This document shows, piece by piece, positions 26,034-35,064 of a DNA stretch of 64,000 bases; position 1 is the stretch's first letter, and every line of letters begins with the position of its first letter. Under the pieces are notes generated by a model that made no database searches, was not told the DNA's origin, and was given only the letters and a program-made list of their open reading frames with translations. Made by a program: the position numbers and the translations under genes. The DNA comes from Massilia phyllostachyos. GTDB taxonomy: Bacteria > Pseudomonadota > Gammaproteobacteria > Burkholderiales > Burkholderiaceae_D. The stretch covers positions 434,001 through 498,000 of the forward strand of contig NZ_JAJNOC010000002.1 of assembly GCF_021044825.1 (NCBI RefSeq). Reading direction: 5' to 3'.

Positions 26034-27314
26034 ATGCGTTTGCCGGGAACCCGGTACCAGGAGCACGGGTGGGAGCAGGTCCGTAAATTGTTGGGGCAGT
26101 GCTCGCTGGCGGCGCTCGCGCATACGGGGCACGCCGTCTTGCTGGACGCCGACCGCGAGGCGGCGCTGGCGGACTACGTCGACGCCGTCGCGCGCGTGCT
26201 GCATGCGAGCGGCCGGCGCGGCGCCCTGCTGGGCAACAGCTATGGCGACACCGTCCTCGAGCTGGCCCTGAGCCTGGTCTACGAATTGCAGGCGCGCCCC
26301 GGCGACTGGGCCGTATTGTGCGCGGCGGTGCAGGCCGAGCATGCACGCATGGGGCCGTTCTGGGAAGCGCCGGGCGGCGACGCCCTGCTGCGCAAGAAAT
26401 TCAACGACCTGTATGCCGTCCTGCGCGACAAGGTCGACAGCGACAACTACCAGGCCGCATGCGGCCGCCCCTGCAGCCCGAACCGCATGTACGCCTACCG
26501 CATGCTCGATACCGCCTATGCCGAGGTGGCGCGCCTGCTGTTCGGCTGGCGCGAACACCGGGCGCAGGTCGGCGCCATCCTCGGCCGCACCATCGAGGCC
26601 GAGCCGATCGAAGCGCGCCGCCTGCGCGGCGTGGCCGATTGCCGCGCCGAGTGGATCCTGCGCTGGAGCGAGACGCTGGAGGCGCTCAAGGGCACGCCCG
26701 GCCCGCTGCACACGCGCTCGAAACGCTTCGCCAGCCTGAAGACCAGTCCGGAAAAAATCCAGGCGATGCTGGGCGAGATCGGCGAGTACGAGGCGCTGTC
26801 CGCCAACGGCGAACGCGCCTGGCTGCAGGATGCGAACGACGCCGGCGCCTGGCTGGAAGACTACTGGCGCGTGCTCGACGAGTCGGCGCAGGGATCGACG
26901 CCCGGCCCCGACCAGATCCTGGAAGCGCGCCAGGATGCGCTCGACCAGGCGGATGCCGTGGTCGAGGAGGAAGCGCCGGCCGACATGCGCGCCCCGGTGC
27001 TGGACGCGGTGCTGGCGCGCCAGGTTTCACTGCCCCCCCGCTACCTGGAGATGGCGGCGGCCGCGCAGGACGGCGGCAGCTGGGCGGTGCGCACGATGGC
27101 CGGCGATTCGCTGCCGGTGCGGCTGGCGGTGTACCTGAAGCTGTTCGGGCCGTTCGACGACAGCTATCCGGCCGAATGGCTGGACCCGGCCACCGGCGAG
27201 CTGCCGACCATGGGACAACTGGCGCTGCTGGACGGGGTCTCGCAGCCGACCCTGCGCAAGCGGCGCGATGCGGCGATCGCCCGGCTGGAAGCGGGCATGA
27301 AGGAGGACGGATGA
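26034..27314 (+). CDS. Unrecognised protein with C-terminal HTH (sigma-region-4-like)
   Basis: 426 residues, soluble, largely helical. The last ~35 residues (LPTMGQLALLDGVSQPTLRKRRDAAIARLEAG) read as a helix-turn-helix similar to sigma-70 region 4 or other DNA-binding domains; no region 2 signature is visible, so it is not an obvious sigma factor. GAGGAAG precedes the ATG at 26034. It is the first gene of a six-gene, tightly coupled operon; its stop overlaps the next ATG (ATGA). It may be the regulator of the island, but this is inference. Confidence 0.7.
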   Translation: MRLPGTRYQEHGWEQVRKLLGQCSLAALAHTGHAVLLDADREAALADYVDAVARVLHASGRRGALLGNSYGDTVLELALSLVYELQARPGDWAVLCAAVQAEHARMGPFWEAPGGDALLRKKFNDLYAVLRDKVDSDNYQAACGRPCSPNRMYAYRMLDTAYAEVARLLFGWREHRAQVGAILGRTIEAEPIEARRLRGVADCRAEWILRWSETLEALKGTPGPLHTRSKRFASLKTSPEKIQAMLGEIGEYEALSANGERAWLQDANDAGAWLEDYWRVLDESAQGSTPGPDQILEARQDALDQADAVVEEEAPADMRAPVLDAVLARQVSLPPRYLEMAAAAQDGGSWAVRTMAGDSLPVRLAVYLKLFGPFDDSYPAEWLDPATGELPTMGQLALLDGVSQPTLRKRRDAAIARLEAGMKEDG

Positions 27315-27859
27315 TGGGATTGAGTGAACTGGACCGCAGGCTGCAGGCGCGCCTGCTGGCGGGACGCCGCGTGGAAGCGGACCGCCTGGTGCTGCTCGAT
27401 GCGACCCTGCTGGCCGCGCTGGACGGCAGCCGGCCGCTGACCAGCGGCGAACGCGCGGCGTTGCAGGCATCGCCCTTGACCACGCGCCGGCTGGCGGTGC
27501 TGGCGCAGGAACGGCGCGCCGCAGCCGGCCCGGCGGCCTGGCGCGGCAGCGCGGGCCTGCTGCGCGCGGCCGACAGCGGCGCGCCGTTCGAGGCGCTGGT
27601 GACCGACGACGGCGCCTGGCGCCTGCACGTGGTGGCCGGCCGCGCCATCCTGCAGCTCGACCCGGAATCCAGGCTGGCCCCGGGCCTCCTGCGGGCGGCG
27701 CAGGAAGTGCGCGTGCGCGACGGCGCCGGCAACACGGTGCTGGAAGGGCGGCTCGACCCGGACGGGGAGTGCGAAGGCCCATGGCCTTTCGACGACACCC
27801 CGGCCCGGCATTTCGCGCGCCACGGCGGCGCCTTCACGGTGGAGCCGATCGGTCGCTAG
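27311..27859 (+). CDS. Small soluble protein, possible partner of the HTH protein
   Basis: 182 residues, no membrane segment. The first third (LTSGERAALQASPLTTRRLAVLAQERR) has the amphipathic helix spacing seen in some anti-sigma factors or adaptors; the rest is beta-rich with a conserved-looking GRAILQLDPESRLAPGLL. The start overlaps the preceding stop as ATGA, indicating translational coupling and probably a stoichiometric partnership with the HTH protein. No family recognised, so the anti-sigma idea is a guess. Confidence 0.65.
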   Translation: MMGLSELDRRLQARLLAGRRVEADRLVLLDATLLAALDGSRPLTSGERAALQASPLTTRRLAVLAQERRAAAGPAAWRGSAGLLRAADSGAPFEALVTDDGAWRLHVVAGRAILQLDPESRLAPGLLRAAQEVRVRDGAGNTVLEGRLDPDGECEGPWPFDDTPARHFARHGGAFTVEPIGR

Positions 27860-27860
27860 C

Positions 27861-28898
27861 ATGCTGAACCTGTTCATCAAGCCGTTCCGCCAGGCGGCCC
27901 CGGACCTCGAGGGACTGGGCGCGGCCTATATCGCGCTGCCGATCGCGCGCGGCTGCACGGTGCCGAACGGACGCTTCGCCGTGCTGGCAAGCAGCGATGG
28001 CCACACCCGCCGCCTGAGCGAAGGCGCGCGCGTCAATGCCCTGGAAAACGAGACCGCCTGGTGCATCCATCCCGGGCCCTATGCCTGCGAACTGACGCCG
28101 TTCGCCGCCGCGCCCGAGATCGGCCTGAAGGTCGCTTTCGCCATCGACGGCGCCGACCCGCGCGAAGCCCAGCAGCGCTTCGACCTGTTCCTGGCCAGCG
28201 AAGGCGGCGCCCGCGTGGCGCTTGACGCCTTCGTGGCGCAGCTGCAGGCTGCCCTGCAGCGCGAACTGGCCCAGGGCAACCTGGAGCTGCCGCCCTGCAC
28301 CAGCTTCGAGGAGTGGAACCTGTTCCGCGCCGGTTTCAACCAGCTGCTCTACACCCGCTTCGGCGTGATGGTGGACGACTGCGTGCCGGTCGACCTGGGC
28401 GCCGCGCGCGACCTGGCGGCCCTGCTGGCGGCGCGCCTGGCGGTGCAGCCGGTGACGGCGCCGGCCGCCGCCCCGCAGGAAGCCTTCGACGCCGCCCTGG
28501 AAGACCGCAAGGCGCTGCGCCGCCTGTTCCTGGAGCTGCCGCGCGTGCTGTGCGGCCTGCGCCTGGCGGTGCTGCCGCCGGACTGCGCCACCTTCCGCCG
28601 CCACCAGGACCTGCTGCGCCGGCTCGACCTGGTCAGCCTGGCGGCCGGCACCATGCCGGCGCTGGAACTGGCGGCCCCGAACCTGCCCCTGGCGGGGAGC
28701 GAACAGCTGCGCCGCGCGCGCCACAGCCGGCGCGCGGTGGCGGCGCTGGACGAGGCCTGGGCCCTGCTGGCGCGCATGAAGCAGGCGGTCAGCGCGCTGC
28801 CGCAGGCGATCGCCCTGCTGGACGAGGCCGACCGCATCGTCGCCAACCTCGAATGCGACTGCGCCGCGCGCCGCGCCACGCAGGAGGAAGACGCATGA
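27861..28898 (+). CDS. Unrecognised protein with a possible divergent SPFH-like fold
   Basis: 345 residues, soluble. The N-terminal ~175 residues alternate strands and helices in an order like the SPFH protein two genes downstream: a strand pair, a long helix (LDAFVAQLQAALQRELAQG) and a helix-strand end (FNQLLYTRFGVMVDDCVPVDL) comparable with LLLAEYGLAVVKVDTVEL there. The similarity is by eye and weak. The C-terminal half is helical and Leu/Arg-rich. The gene starts one base after the preceding stop and ends in an ATGA overlap with the next gene. Confidence 0.65.
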   Translation: MLNLFIKPFRQAAPDLEGLGAAYIALPIARGCTVPNGRFAVLASSDGHTRRLSEGARVNALENETAWCIHPGPYACELTPFAAAPEIGLKVAFAIDGADPREAQQRFDLFLASEGGARVALDAFVAQLQAALQRELAQGNLELPPCTSFEEWNLFRAGFNQLLYTRFGVMVDDCVPVDLGAARDLAALLAARLAVQPVTAPAAAPQEAFDAALEDRKALRRLFLELPRVLCGLRLAVLPPDCATFRRHQDLLRRLDLVSLAAGTMPALELAAPNLPLAGSEQLRRARHSRRAVAALDEAWALLARMKQAVSALPQAIALLDEADRIVANLECDCAARRATQEEDA

Positions 28899-29893
28899 GC
28901 GGCGCACCCGTCACCTGCCGCAGCATGACATCGGACGGCGGCTACCTGACCGTCACCGCCACGGTGCGTCCGCGCGACGGCCGCGCCGAAGTCAAATGCA
29001 GCGTGCCGGATGCGCTAGAAGTGGCGCAACGCATGCAGGCCGTGGTGCGCCTGGCGCGCCACACCGAGGCGCGCTTCGACAGCCGGGCCCAGGTCGTGCT
29101 GAGCCTCGATCGCGCACCAGGTAACGGTGAACGCGACTGGGAGCTGGCCGCCGTGCTGGCCGACCGCATGGTGCGTGGACTGTATCAACCGCAGGTGCCG
29201 GTGGTGGCCAACGGCTGGTCCGATGCCTGGCACCTGGGCCGCATCGACGGCCACGGCCTGGGCGCCGTGCCCTTCGGCGTGCTGGTGGGCGGCGCGGACG
29301 GCCTGCCGCACCTGGGCGCCTTGCACGGACATCCGGACCCGGCGGTCGGCGTGTCGACCGCGCGCGCCTGGTTCCCGCTGGTGAGCGGCGGACTAGAAGA
29401 CAGCCTGGCCTGGGTCGAGGTGAACCTGCGCCCGGCCCAGGCGGAGGGCGAGGACGAAGAGTCCACGATCGTGGTCCCCGGCGCCGATGCGGCCCTGCAG
29501 GCGCGGGTGCGCGCGGTCCTGGTGGCGGCGCGCCATCACGACGGGCGCGGCAACAAGCAGTGGCGCACCACCGTGCGCTTCGCCGATGCGCGCTTCCAGG
29601 GCGGCTCCTACGAGCTGGCCCTGGTGATGGCCGACCGCATGGCGCGTGGCCGCGACTTCCTGCCGCGCGGGCGCCTGCTGGCCAGCGGCCAGTCGGCGAG
29701 CTGGCATGCGGGCAAGGTCGAGAACGTGGACGGCGTGGCGGCCAAGTGCGCGCTGCTGCTGCGCGAGGCCGCGGCGGGCGACCGCATCCTGCTGCCGCGC
29801 GCCTGGGAAACGGAACTCACGCCCGACTGGCGCGCGCAGGTAAAGGCGCAAGGCGCCAGCGTGGCCTGCGTGGACCGGATCGGCATCATATGA
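28895..29893 (+). CDS. Protein made of two related ~130-residue domains, function unknown
   Basis: 332 residues. Two halves repeat the same pattern: about 25-165 and about 200-320, each with a basic strand, then WELAAVLADRMVRG (first) or YELALVMADRMARG (second), then SDAWHLGRID or SASWHAGKVE, and a hydrophobic end. The xxLAxxxADRMxRG helix recalls the helix after the catalytic Ser in Lon-like S16 domains, but no Ser/Lys dyad is evident. AGGAGG lies before the overlapping ATGA start. An adaptor or sensor role in the island is plausible. Confidence 0.65.
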   Translation: MSGAPVTCRSMTSDGGYLTVTATVRPRDGRAEVKCSVPDALEVAQRMQAVVRLARHTEARFDSRAQVVLSLDRAPGNGERDWELAAVLADRMVRGLYQPQVPVVANGWSDAWHLGRIDGHGLGAVPFGVLVGGADGLPHLGALHGHPDPAVGVSTARAWFPLVSGGLEDSLAWVEVNLRPAQAEGEDEESTIVVPGADAALQARVRAVLVAARHHDGRGNKQWRTTVRFADARFQGGSYELALVMADRMARGRDFLPRGRLLASGQSASWHAGKVENVDGVAAKCALLLREAAAGDRILLPRAWETELTPDWRAQVKAQGASVACVDRIGII

Positions 29894-29954
29894 TGGGGTC
29901 CCGGCCTTGGTAAACTCGAAGCAGTCGCTGGTACGGAACGAAACGGAGCCGCAT

Positions 29955-31808
29955 ATGGTGGAGCATGTCGGAATGAGCGCGCCGCGCGGCGCGCCGGTGC
30001 TGGTCGATAACCGCTGGGTCGCGGGCCCCGACGAGCTGGCCGTGTTCTTCGGCGTGCGCGCGCTGTCGGGCGTGTTCGTCAAGACGCTGCGGGTGCCGGC
30101 CACCAGCCGCGCCTATATCCTGCAGGGCGACAAGGCGACCGAGGTGCCGCAGGGAGAGTACGAGATCGAAGGCTTCTTCACGCGCCTGAACCACCTGCTG
30201 CGCGACCAGCACGCCGAGATCCTGGTTACCCGCACCGGCGCGCTGCCGGTCGCCTTCACCTTCGACGATGTGCTGACCAGCGAACAGTTGGCGGTGACGG
30301 CGCGCTTCACGGTCAGCCTGCGCATCGAGAACGTGCCCGCCTTTGCGCGCCATTTCATGACCGAGCCGGGCACCATCGGCGTGGCCGAACTGCGCGAACT
30401 CTTGACACCGCCGGTACGCCAGCTGCTGGAAGAATTCGTCGGCGCGCGCTCGATCCGCGACATGGCCGGCAACGCCGGGCTGCGCGAACAGCTGGACGCG
30501 CGCCTGCAGGGCGGCCTCGCGCTGCTGCTGGCCGAATACGGCCTCGCCGTGGTGAAGGTCGACACGGTCGAACTTCGCCACGACAAGTACGACGCCAACC
30601 GCGCCAGGGTCGGCAGCCTGTGGCTGGCGGTCGACGAGCGCCACGTGCAGGTCGAGCACCGCAAGCACCTCGACGAGCTGTACGACGCCGAGGAATGGCA
30701 GCGCCTGCGCCGCGCCGAGGCCGCGGCCCGGGTGCGCCAGCGCGAGGCCGAGCTGCGCCAGGACGATGCGATCGCGCGCGCCGAACAGTCGCTGCGGGGC
30801 GCCGATCGCGCCCACGCGGTGCGCGCGCGCCAGATCGAGCTGTATGCGCGCATCCTCGACGCCCAGTCGCGCAAGCAGGCGCTCGAGCGCGGCGCGGGCG
30901 ACGTGCTGGCCGAGCTCGAACACGAACTGGCGAAGAAGAGCGCGGGGCGTCGCGACGAGGCCCTGGCGTGGCAGCACCTGCGCGCGCTGGCCCAGGTGCG
31001 CATGCGCAGCGAACTCGAAGTCGCCCAGCAGGACGCGCGGCAGGCGCAGGCGATCGCGCGCCAGCGCTTCTCGCAAACCCTGCTGCAGCAGCAGATCCGG
31101 CACAAGCTGGAGCAGGCGGCCCTGATCGAGGATGGCGCGCGCAAGCAGGCTGAACTCGTGCGCCTGCGCCGGATGGAAGCGGATGCGGCGCGCCGCGGCC
31201 GCGAGATCGACGAGCAGGAACACGTGGCGCGCCACCAGCTGCTGGTGCTGGCCAACACCGCGCGCCGGCGCGAAGCCGAGCGCCTGCAGGAGTGGGAAGA
31301 TGCGCAGGCCGTCCTGGCCATCGAGACCGCGCGCAGCACCGCCCAGCAGGACAAGCTGCGGCGCACGATAGAGCTCGAAGCGATGCAGGCGCGCGCGCAG
31401 CAAGGCGTGACGCTCGAGGGCGAGGAGCGCCGCCATGCATTGCGCCTGAGCGAGCTGGATGCCTTCGCCGCCATGGACGACAGCGCGAAACTGGCGCTGG
31501 CCGCCGTGCCCAACGCCACGCTCCTGAACGACTTCATGAAGACGCGCGTGCACGCCACCATGGACGCGGACCAGCTGGCAAGCCTGGCCGCCGTGGCCGG
31601 CGCCGGCAAGCTGACGCTTGAAGACGCCCTCGAGCTGGTGGCGCGCGAACAGGCGCGGCGCGACGGCGGAGTCGACAAGGACCGCCGGCACCAGGTGGAA
31701 CTGCTGACCGTCGCCGCGGGCGTGGCCGCGCCGCGCTGCAGCCACGGCCACGCCATGCGCGAGGGCGAGCGCTTCTGCAGCGCCTGCGGCGCGCCCTTGC
31801 AATCCTGA
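29955..31808 (+). CDS. SPFH-domain, coiled-coil and zinc-ribbon protein
   Basis: 617 residues. N-terminal SPFH/band 7-like domain about 15-215 (SGVFVKTLRVPATSRAYIL ... RFTVSLRIENVPAFARHF), then a very long charged coiled coil about 235-500 rich in Arg/Glu/Ala, and a C-terminal zinc ribbon (CSHGHAMREGERFCSACGAPL, four Cys or His pairs). No transmembrane helix, so it probably oligomerises at a membrane or as a scaffold. ACGGAG precedes the ATG; an upstream TTG start at 29907 exists but adds a non-conserved leader. Eight bases separate its stop from the kinase gene. Confidence 0.82.
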   Translation: MVEHVGMSAPRGAPVLVDNRWVAGPDELAVFFGVRALSGVFVKTLRVPATSRAYILQGDKATEVPQGEYEIEGFFTRLNHLLRDQHAEILVTRTGALPVAFTFDDVLTSEQLAVTARFTVSLRIENVPAFARHFMTEPGTIGVAELRELLTPPVRQLLEEFVGARSIRDMAGNAGLREQLDARLQGGLALLLAEYGLAVVKVDTVELRHDKYDANRARVGSLWLAVDERHVQVEHRKHLDELYDAEEWQRLRRAEAAARVRQREAELRQDDAIARAEQSLRGADRAHAVRARQIELYARILDAQSRKQALERGAGDVLAELEHELAKKSAGRRDEALAWQHLRALAQVRMRSELEVAQQDARQAQAIARQRFSQTLLQQQIRHKLEQAALIEDGARKQAELVRLRRMEADAARRGREIDEQEHVARHQLLVLANTARRREAERLQEWEDAQAVLAIETARSTAQQDKLRRTIELEAMQARAQQGVTLEGEERRHALRLSELDAFAAMDDSAKLALAAVPNATLLNDFMKTRVHATMDADQLASLAAVAGAGKLTLEDALELVAREQARRDGGVDKDRRHQVELLTVAAGVAAPRCSHGHAMREGERFCSACGAPLQS

Positions 31809-31816
31809 AGGAAGCA

Positions 31817-34015
31817 ATGCAATCGGCCATCGACAAGATCCGCGCGCTGCGTGCGCTGCACGAGGATGGCCTCTTGAGCCGGCAGGAATTTGACCTGCGC
31901 AAGAACGCGATCCTCGACGCCGAGTACGCACCCGCGGCCGATGCGCTGGAAGAGGCGCTGCCGGTGCGCGTCGGCACCGAGATCGGCCTGATGGTCGGCC
32001 AGGAAGTCGGCCCCCAGAACCGCCGCTACCGCCTCGAGCGCCTGATCGCCCACGGCGGCATGGGCCAGGTGTGGCAGGCCACCGACCTCGCCACCCATGC
32101 GGAGCTGGGCCACAGCGCCCAGGTCGCGCTGAAGATCCTGCCGCCCCAGCTGACCCAGTCCGCCAGCCACGCCAAGCTCCTGATCCAGGAAGCGACCCGC
32201 GCGCGCCGCCTGGCGCACGAACACATCGTGCGCGTCTACGAATGGGCCCAGGACCCGGCCACGGCGAGCTACTTCATCATCATGGAATGCCTGGAGGGCG
32301 AAGACCTCGACAGCCTGCTGGCGCGCGAAGGCAGCCTGCCATTGGAACGCGTGCTGGCGCTGCTCGAGCCGGTCGCCGGCGCCCTCGACTACGCCTGGGA
32401 CAAGCACTGCCTGGTTCACCGCGACATCAAGCCGGCCAACGTTTTTCTCACCCGCCGCGGCGAGGTGAAACTGCTCGACTTCGGCATCGCGGCGCGGGCG
32501 CGTGCGCCGTCGCCCATGGATGCGCCGGCCAGTTCCGGCACCAGCGGCTACCGCGCGCCGGAAGCCGGCGCCCCGGATGGCGTGCCGGCGCGGACGCTGG
32601 ACGTGTACGCGGTCGCGATGATGGTGTGCCGGATGCTGGGCGCCGCGCCCGCGGCCGGACAAGCGCCCGCAGGGCTGGCCCCGCGCCAGTGGGCCGCGCT
32701 GCGCGCCGGCTTCGCGCGCGACCCGGGCGCACGTCCGGCCAGCGTGCGCGCACTGCTCGACACCATCCGCGATGGCGTCGGCCCGACGGAAGAAGAACGC
32801 GCGCGCGAGGAAGCGCGCCTGCGCGTCGAGCACGAACGACGCGAGCGCGAACTGGCCGCGCGCCGCCAGGCGCGCGAGCAGGCGCTGGCCGCCGCGCGCG
32901 CCCAGGCCGAGCTGCGGCGCAAGGAAGAAGAGCGCCAGCGCCAGCGCGCCGACCGCGCCGCGCAGGAGGCCGCGCGCGAGGCGAGGAAGGACGCCCTGCG
33001 CCGGCAGCTGCTGGCCAAGCGCGAAGAGGAGGCCGCCAAGGCGCGCCTGGCCCAGGAAGAGGCCCAGCGCAAGGCGGCCCAGGCCAAGGCCGCCGCGCTC
33101 TACCTGACGCAGCAGAAGCGTGCGCGCGAACTGCAGGCCGCCCGCAGCGCCGAGGACCTGGCCAGGCTCATGCCGACCCCTGGCAGCCCGGTGGCCGACG
33201 GCGACGGCGTGCTGTGCGACCCGTTTCTGGACGGCGCCGGCAGCGGCCCCTCGCTGGTCCTGATCCCCACCGGGCGCTTCCAGATGGGATCCCACGAACA
33301 TGAGCGGAAGATCGCGATGGCGGCGGGCGCCCAGAAAAAATGGCTGGAGCGCGAGACCCCGCAGCGCTGGGTCGGTATCGAGCGGCCCTTCGCCATGGGA
33401 CGCTATCCGGTCACGGTGGGCGAGTGGCGCGTGTTCGTCAAGGCGAGCGGCTGGGAGCCGTTGGGTGAGGTCGACTGGTCCGCGCCGGGCTTCCCGCAGA
33501 CCGACGCCCACCCGGTGGTCGGCGTCACCTGGCACGACGCCCAGCACTACCTGGCCTGGCTCTCGTCCGCCACCGGCAAGCGCTACCGCCTGCCGAGCGA
33601 GGCCGAGTGGGAATACGCCTGCCGCGCCGGCACCAAGACCGCGTTCAGCTTTGGCGACAGCATCAGCCCCGAGCAGGCCAACTACGACGGCACCTTCACC
33701 TATAACGGCGGCCCGCGCGGCGCCTACCGCGGCGGCACCACGCCGTCCGGCATGTTCCCGGCCAATCCCTGGGGCCTGTTCGACATGCACGGCAACGTGT
33801 GGGAATGGGTGCAGGACGTGGTGCACGACAACTACGACGGCGCCCCCAGCGACGGCAGCGCCTGGGAAATAGGCGGCGACCCGGCGCGCCGCATCCTGCG
33901 CGGCGGCTCCTGGCTGTACAACCCGCGCTACCTGCGCGCGGCGCTGCGCAATGGATTCTCCAGCGTGCTGTCCAACGATATCGTCGGTTTTCGTGTCGTG
34001 CGCGAGCTGATGTAG
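31817..34015 (+). CDS. Ser/Thr kinase fused to a coiled coil and an FGE-sulfatase domain
   Basis: 732 residues. A SHOCT-like helical hairpin (about 5-35, LHEDGLLSRQEFDLRKNAIL) precedes a Hanks-type kinase: GGMGQVW at 80-86, K106 in VALKIL, HRD 201-203, DFG 221-223, APE near 248. A Glu/Arg/Ala-rich coiled coil spans about 315-440. The C-terminal FGE-sulfatase domain (about 465-732) has SEAEWEYACRAG, MHGNVWEWVQD and RRILRGGSW, but the Cys used for formylglycine formation is absent (YLRAALRN where active enzymes have a Cys), so it is more likely a binding or scaffold domain. No membrane helix. Last gene of the plus-strand operon. Confidence 0.92.
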   Translation: MQSAIDKIRALRALHEDGLLSRQEFDLRKNAILDAEYAPAADALEEALPVRVGTEIGLMVGQEVGPQNRRYRLERLIAHGGMGQVWQATDLATHAELGHSAQVALKILPPQLTQSASHAKLLIQEATRARRLAHEHIVRVYEWAQDPATASYFIIMECLEGEDLDSLLAREGSLPLERVLALLEPVAGALDYAWDKHCLVHRDIKPANVFLTRRGEVKLLDFGIAARARAPSPMDAPASSGTSGYRAPEAGAPDGVPARTLDVYAVAMMVCRMLGAAPAAGQAPAGLAPRQWAALRAGFARDPGARPASVRALLDTIRDGVGPTEEERAREEARLRVEHERRERELAARRQAREQALAAARAQAELRRKEEERQRQRADRAAQEAAREARKDALRRQLLAKREEEAAKARLAQEEAQRKAAQAKAAALYLTQQKRARELQAARSAEDLARLMPTPGSPVADGDGVLCDPFLDGAGSGPSLVLIPTGRFQMGSHEHERKIAMAAGAQKKWLERETPQRWVGIERPFAMGRYPVTVGEWRVFVKASGWEPLGEVDWSAPGFPQTDAHPVVGVTWHDAQHYLAWLSSATGKRYRLPSEAEWEYACRAGTKTAFSFGDSISPEQANYDGTFTYNGGPRGAYRGGTTPSGMFPANPWGLFDMHGNVWEWVQDVVHDNYDGAPSDGSAWEIGGDPARRILRGGSWLYNPRYLRAALRNGFSSVLSNDIVGFRVVRELM

Positions 34016-34088
34016 GGACCGGCCGATCCGCGCACAGCGCTGCGGGGTGGTGTACAGTTGACGTATTGTTCACATCGGAGACATCGCC

Positions 34089-34994
34089 ATGGCCATCGCC
34101 CACCTGTTCAAATCGCACGACAAGGACCTCGGCGGCGGCTTCACCGTGCGCCGCATCCTGCCGGCGGCGGCGCGCCAGTCGGTCGGGCCCTTCCTCTTTT
34201 TTGATCACATGGGCCCGGTGGAAGCCCAGCCCGGTGCGCGCCACGACGTGCGTCCGCATCCGCACATCGGCCTGGCCACCGTGACCTATCTGTTCGAAGG
34301 CGCGATCATGCACCGCGACAGCCTCGGCACCGAGCAGCGCATCGAGCCGGGCGCGATCAATTGGATGACGGCCGGCAGCGGCATCGTCCATTCCGAGCGC
34401 ACGCCCGAGGACCTGCTGGAGCGCACCCGCCGCACCCACGGCCTGCAGCTGTGGGCCGCGCTGCCGCGCGAGCACGAGGAGGCGCCGGCCGCGTTCTCGC
34501 ACACGCCGGCCGACCAGATCCCCGAAGTGTCGTTCGAAGGCGCCACGGTGCGGGTTCTCGTCGGCAGCGCCTTCGGCGTGAGTTCGCCGGTGCCGACCTT
34601 CAGCCAGACCCTGTACCTGGACGTGCAGCTGGCGCCGGGCGGAGCGATCGACCTGGGCGGCCTGCCGGAAGAGAGCGCGGTGTACGCGCCGATCGGCGCC
34701 ATCGCGGTAAACGGGGAGGCGATTCCCGGCAATACCATGGCCATGCTGGAACCGGGTGCGGAAGTGACGGTGTCGTCGGCCGAAGGCGCGCGCTTCGTGC
34801 TGGTCGGCGGGGCGCCGCTGGACGGGCGCCGCTACATCTTCTGGAACTTCGTTTCGAGCAGCCGCGAGCGCATCGAACAGGCCGCGCGCGACTGGGAAGC
34901 GGACGCCTTCGTGCCGGTGCCTGGCGAGACCGAGCGCATCCCGCTGCCGGCCTGGCCGGCGGCGTGGAAGCAGCAGGCGCCGCGCGCCGACTGA
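34089..34994 (+). CDS. Pirin-family bicupin protein (second copy)
   Basis: 301 residues. Metal-site His are in RPHPHIGLATVTYL and GIVHSERTPEDLL, followed by the second cupin and the pirin C-terminal region. It is more distant from the pirin at 8396-9262 than orthologues would be, so the two probably have separate roles. It starts 73 bases after the kinase-FGE stop, may have its own promoter, and is probably not functionally part of the kinase operon. Confidence 0.9.
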   Translation: MAIAHLFKSHDKDLGGGFTVRRILPAAARQSVGPFLFFDHMGPVEAQPGARHDVRPHPHIGLATVTYLFEGAIMHRDSLGTEQRIEPGAINWMTAGSGIVHSERTPEDLLERTRRTHGLQLWAALPREHEEAPAAFSHTPADQIPEVSFEGATVRVLVGSAFGVSSPVPTFSQTLYLDVQLAPGGAIDLGGLPEESAVYAPIGAIAVNGEAIPGNTMAMLEPGAEVTVSSAEGARFVLVGGAPLDGRRYIFWNFVSSSRERIEQAARDWEADAFVPVPGETERIPLPAWPAAWKQQAPRAD

Positions 34995-35064
34995 AACTGC
35001 CTGGGTACGCGGGAACTACGGCGCGCCGATCGGTTTTAACGTGACGCAGACGAAAGGATGCGTC

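Noticed and set aside
30113..33826. Long minus-strand frame opposite the SPFH and kinase-FGE genes
   Set aside because: The opposite strand carries clear kinase, FGE and zinc-ribbon motifs; the minus-strand translation is low-complexity Ala/Arg/Ser and spans two genes.
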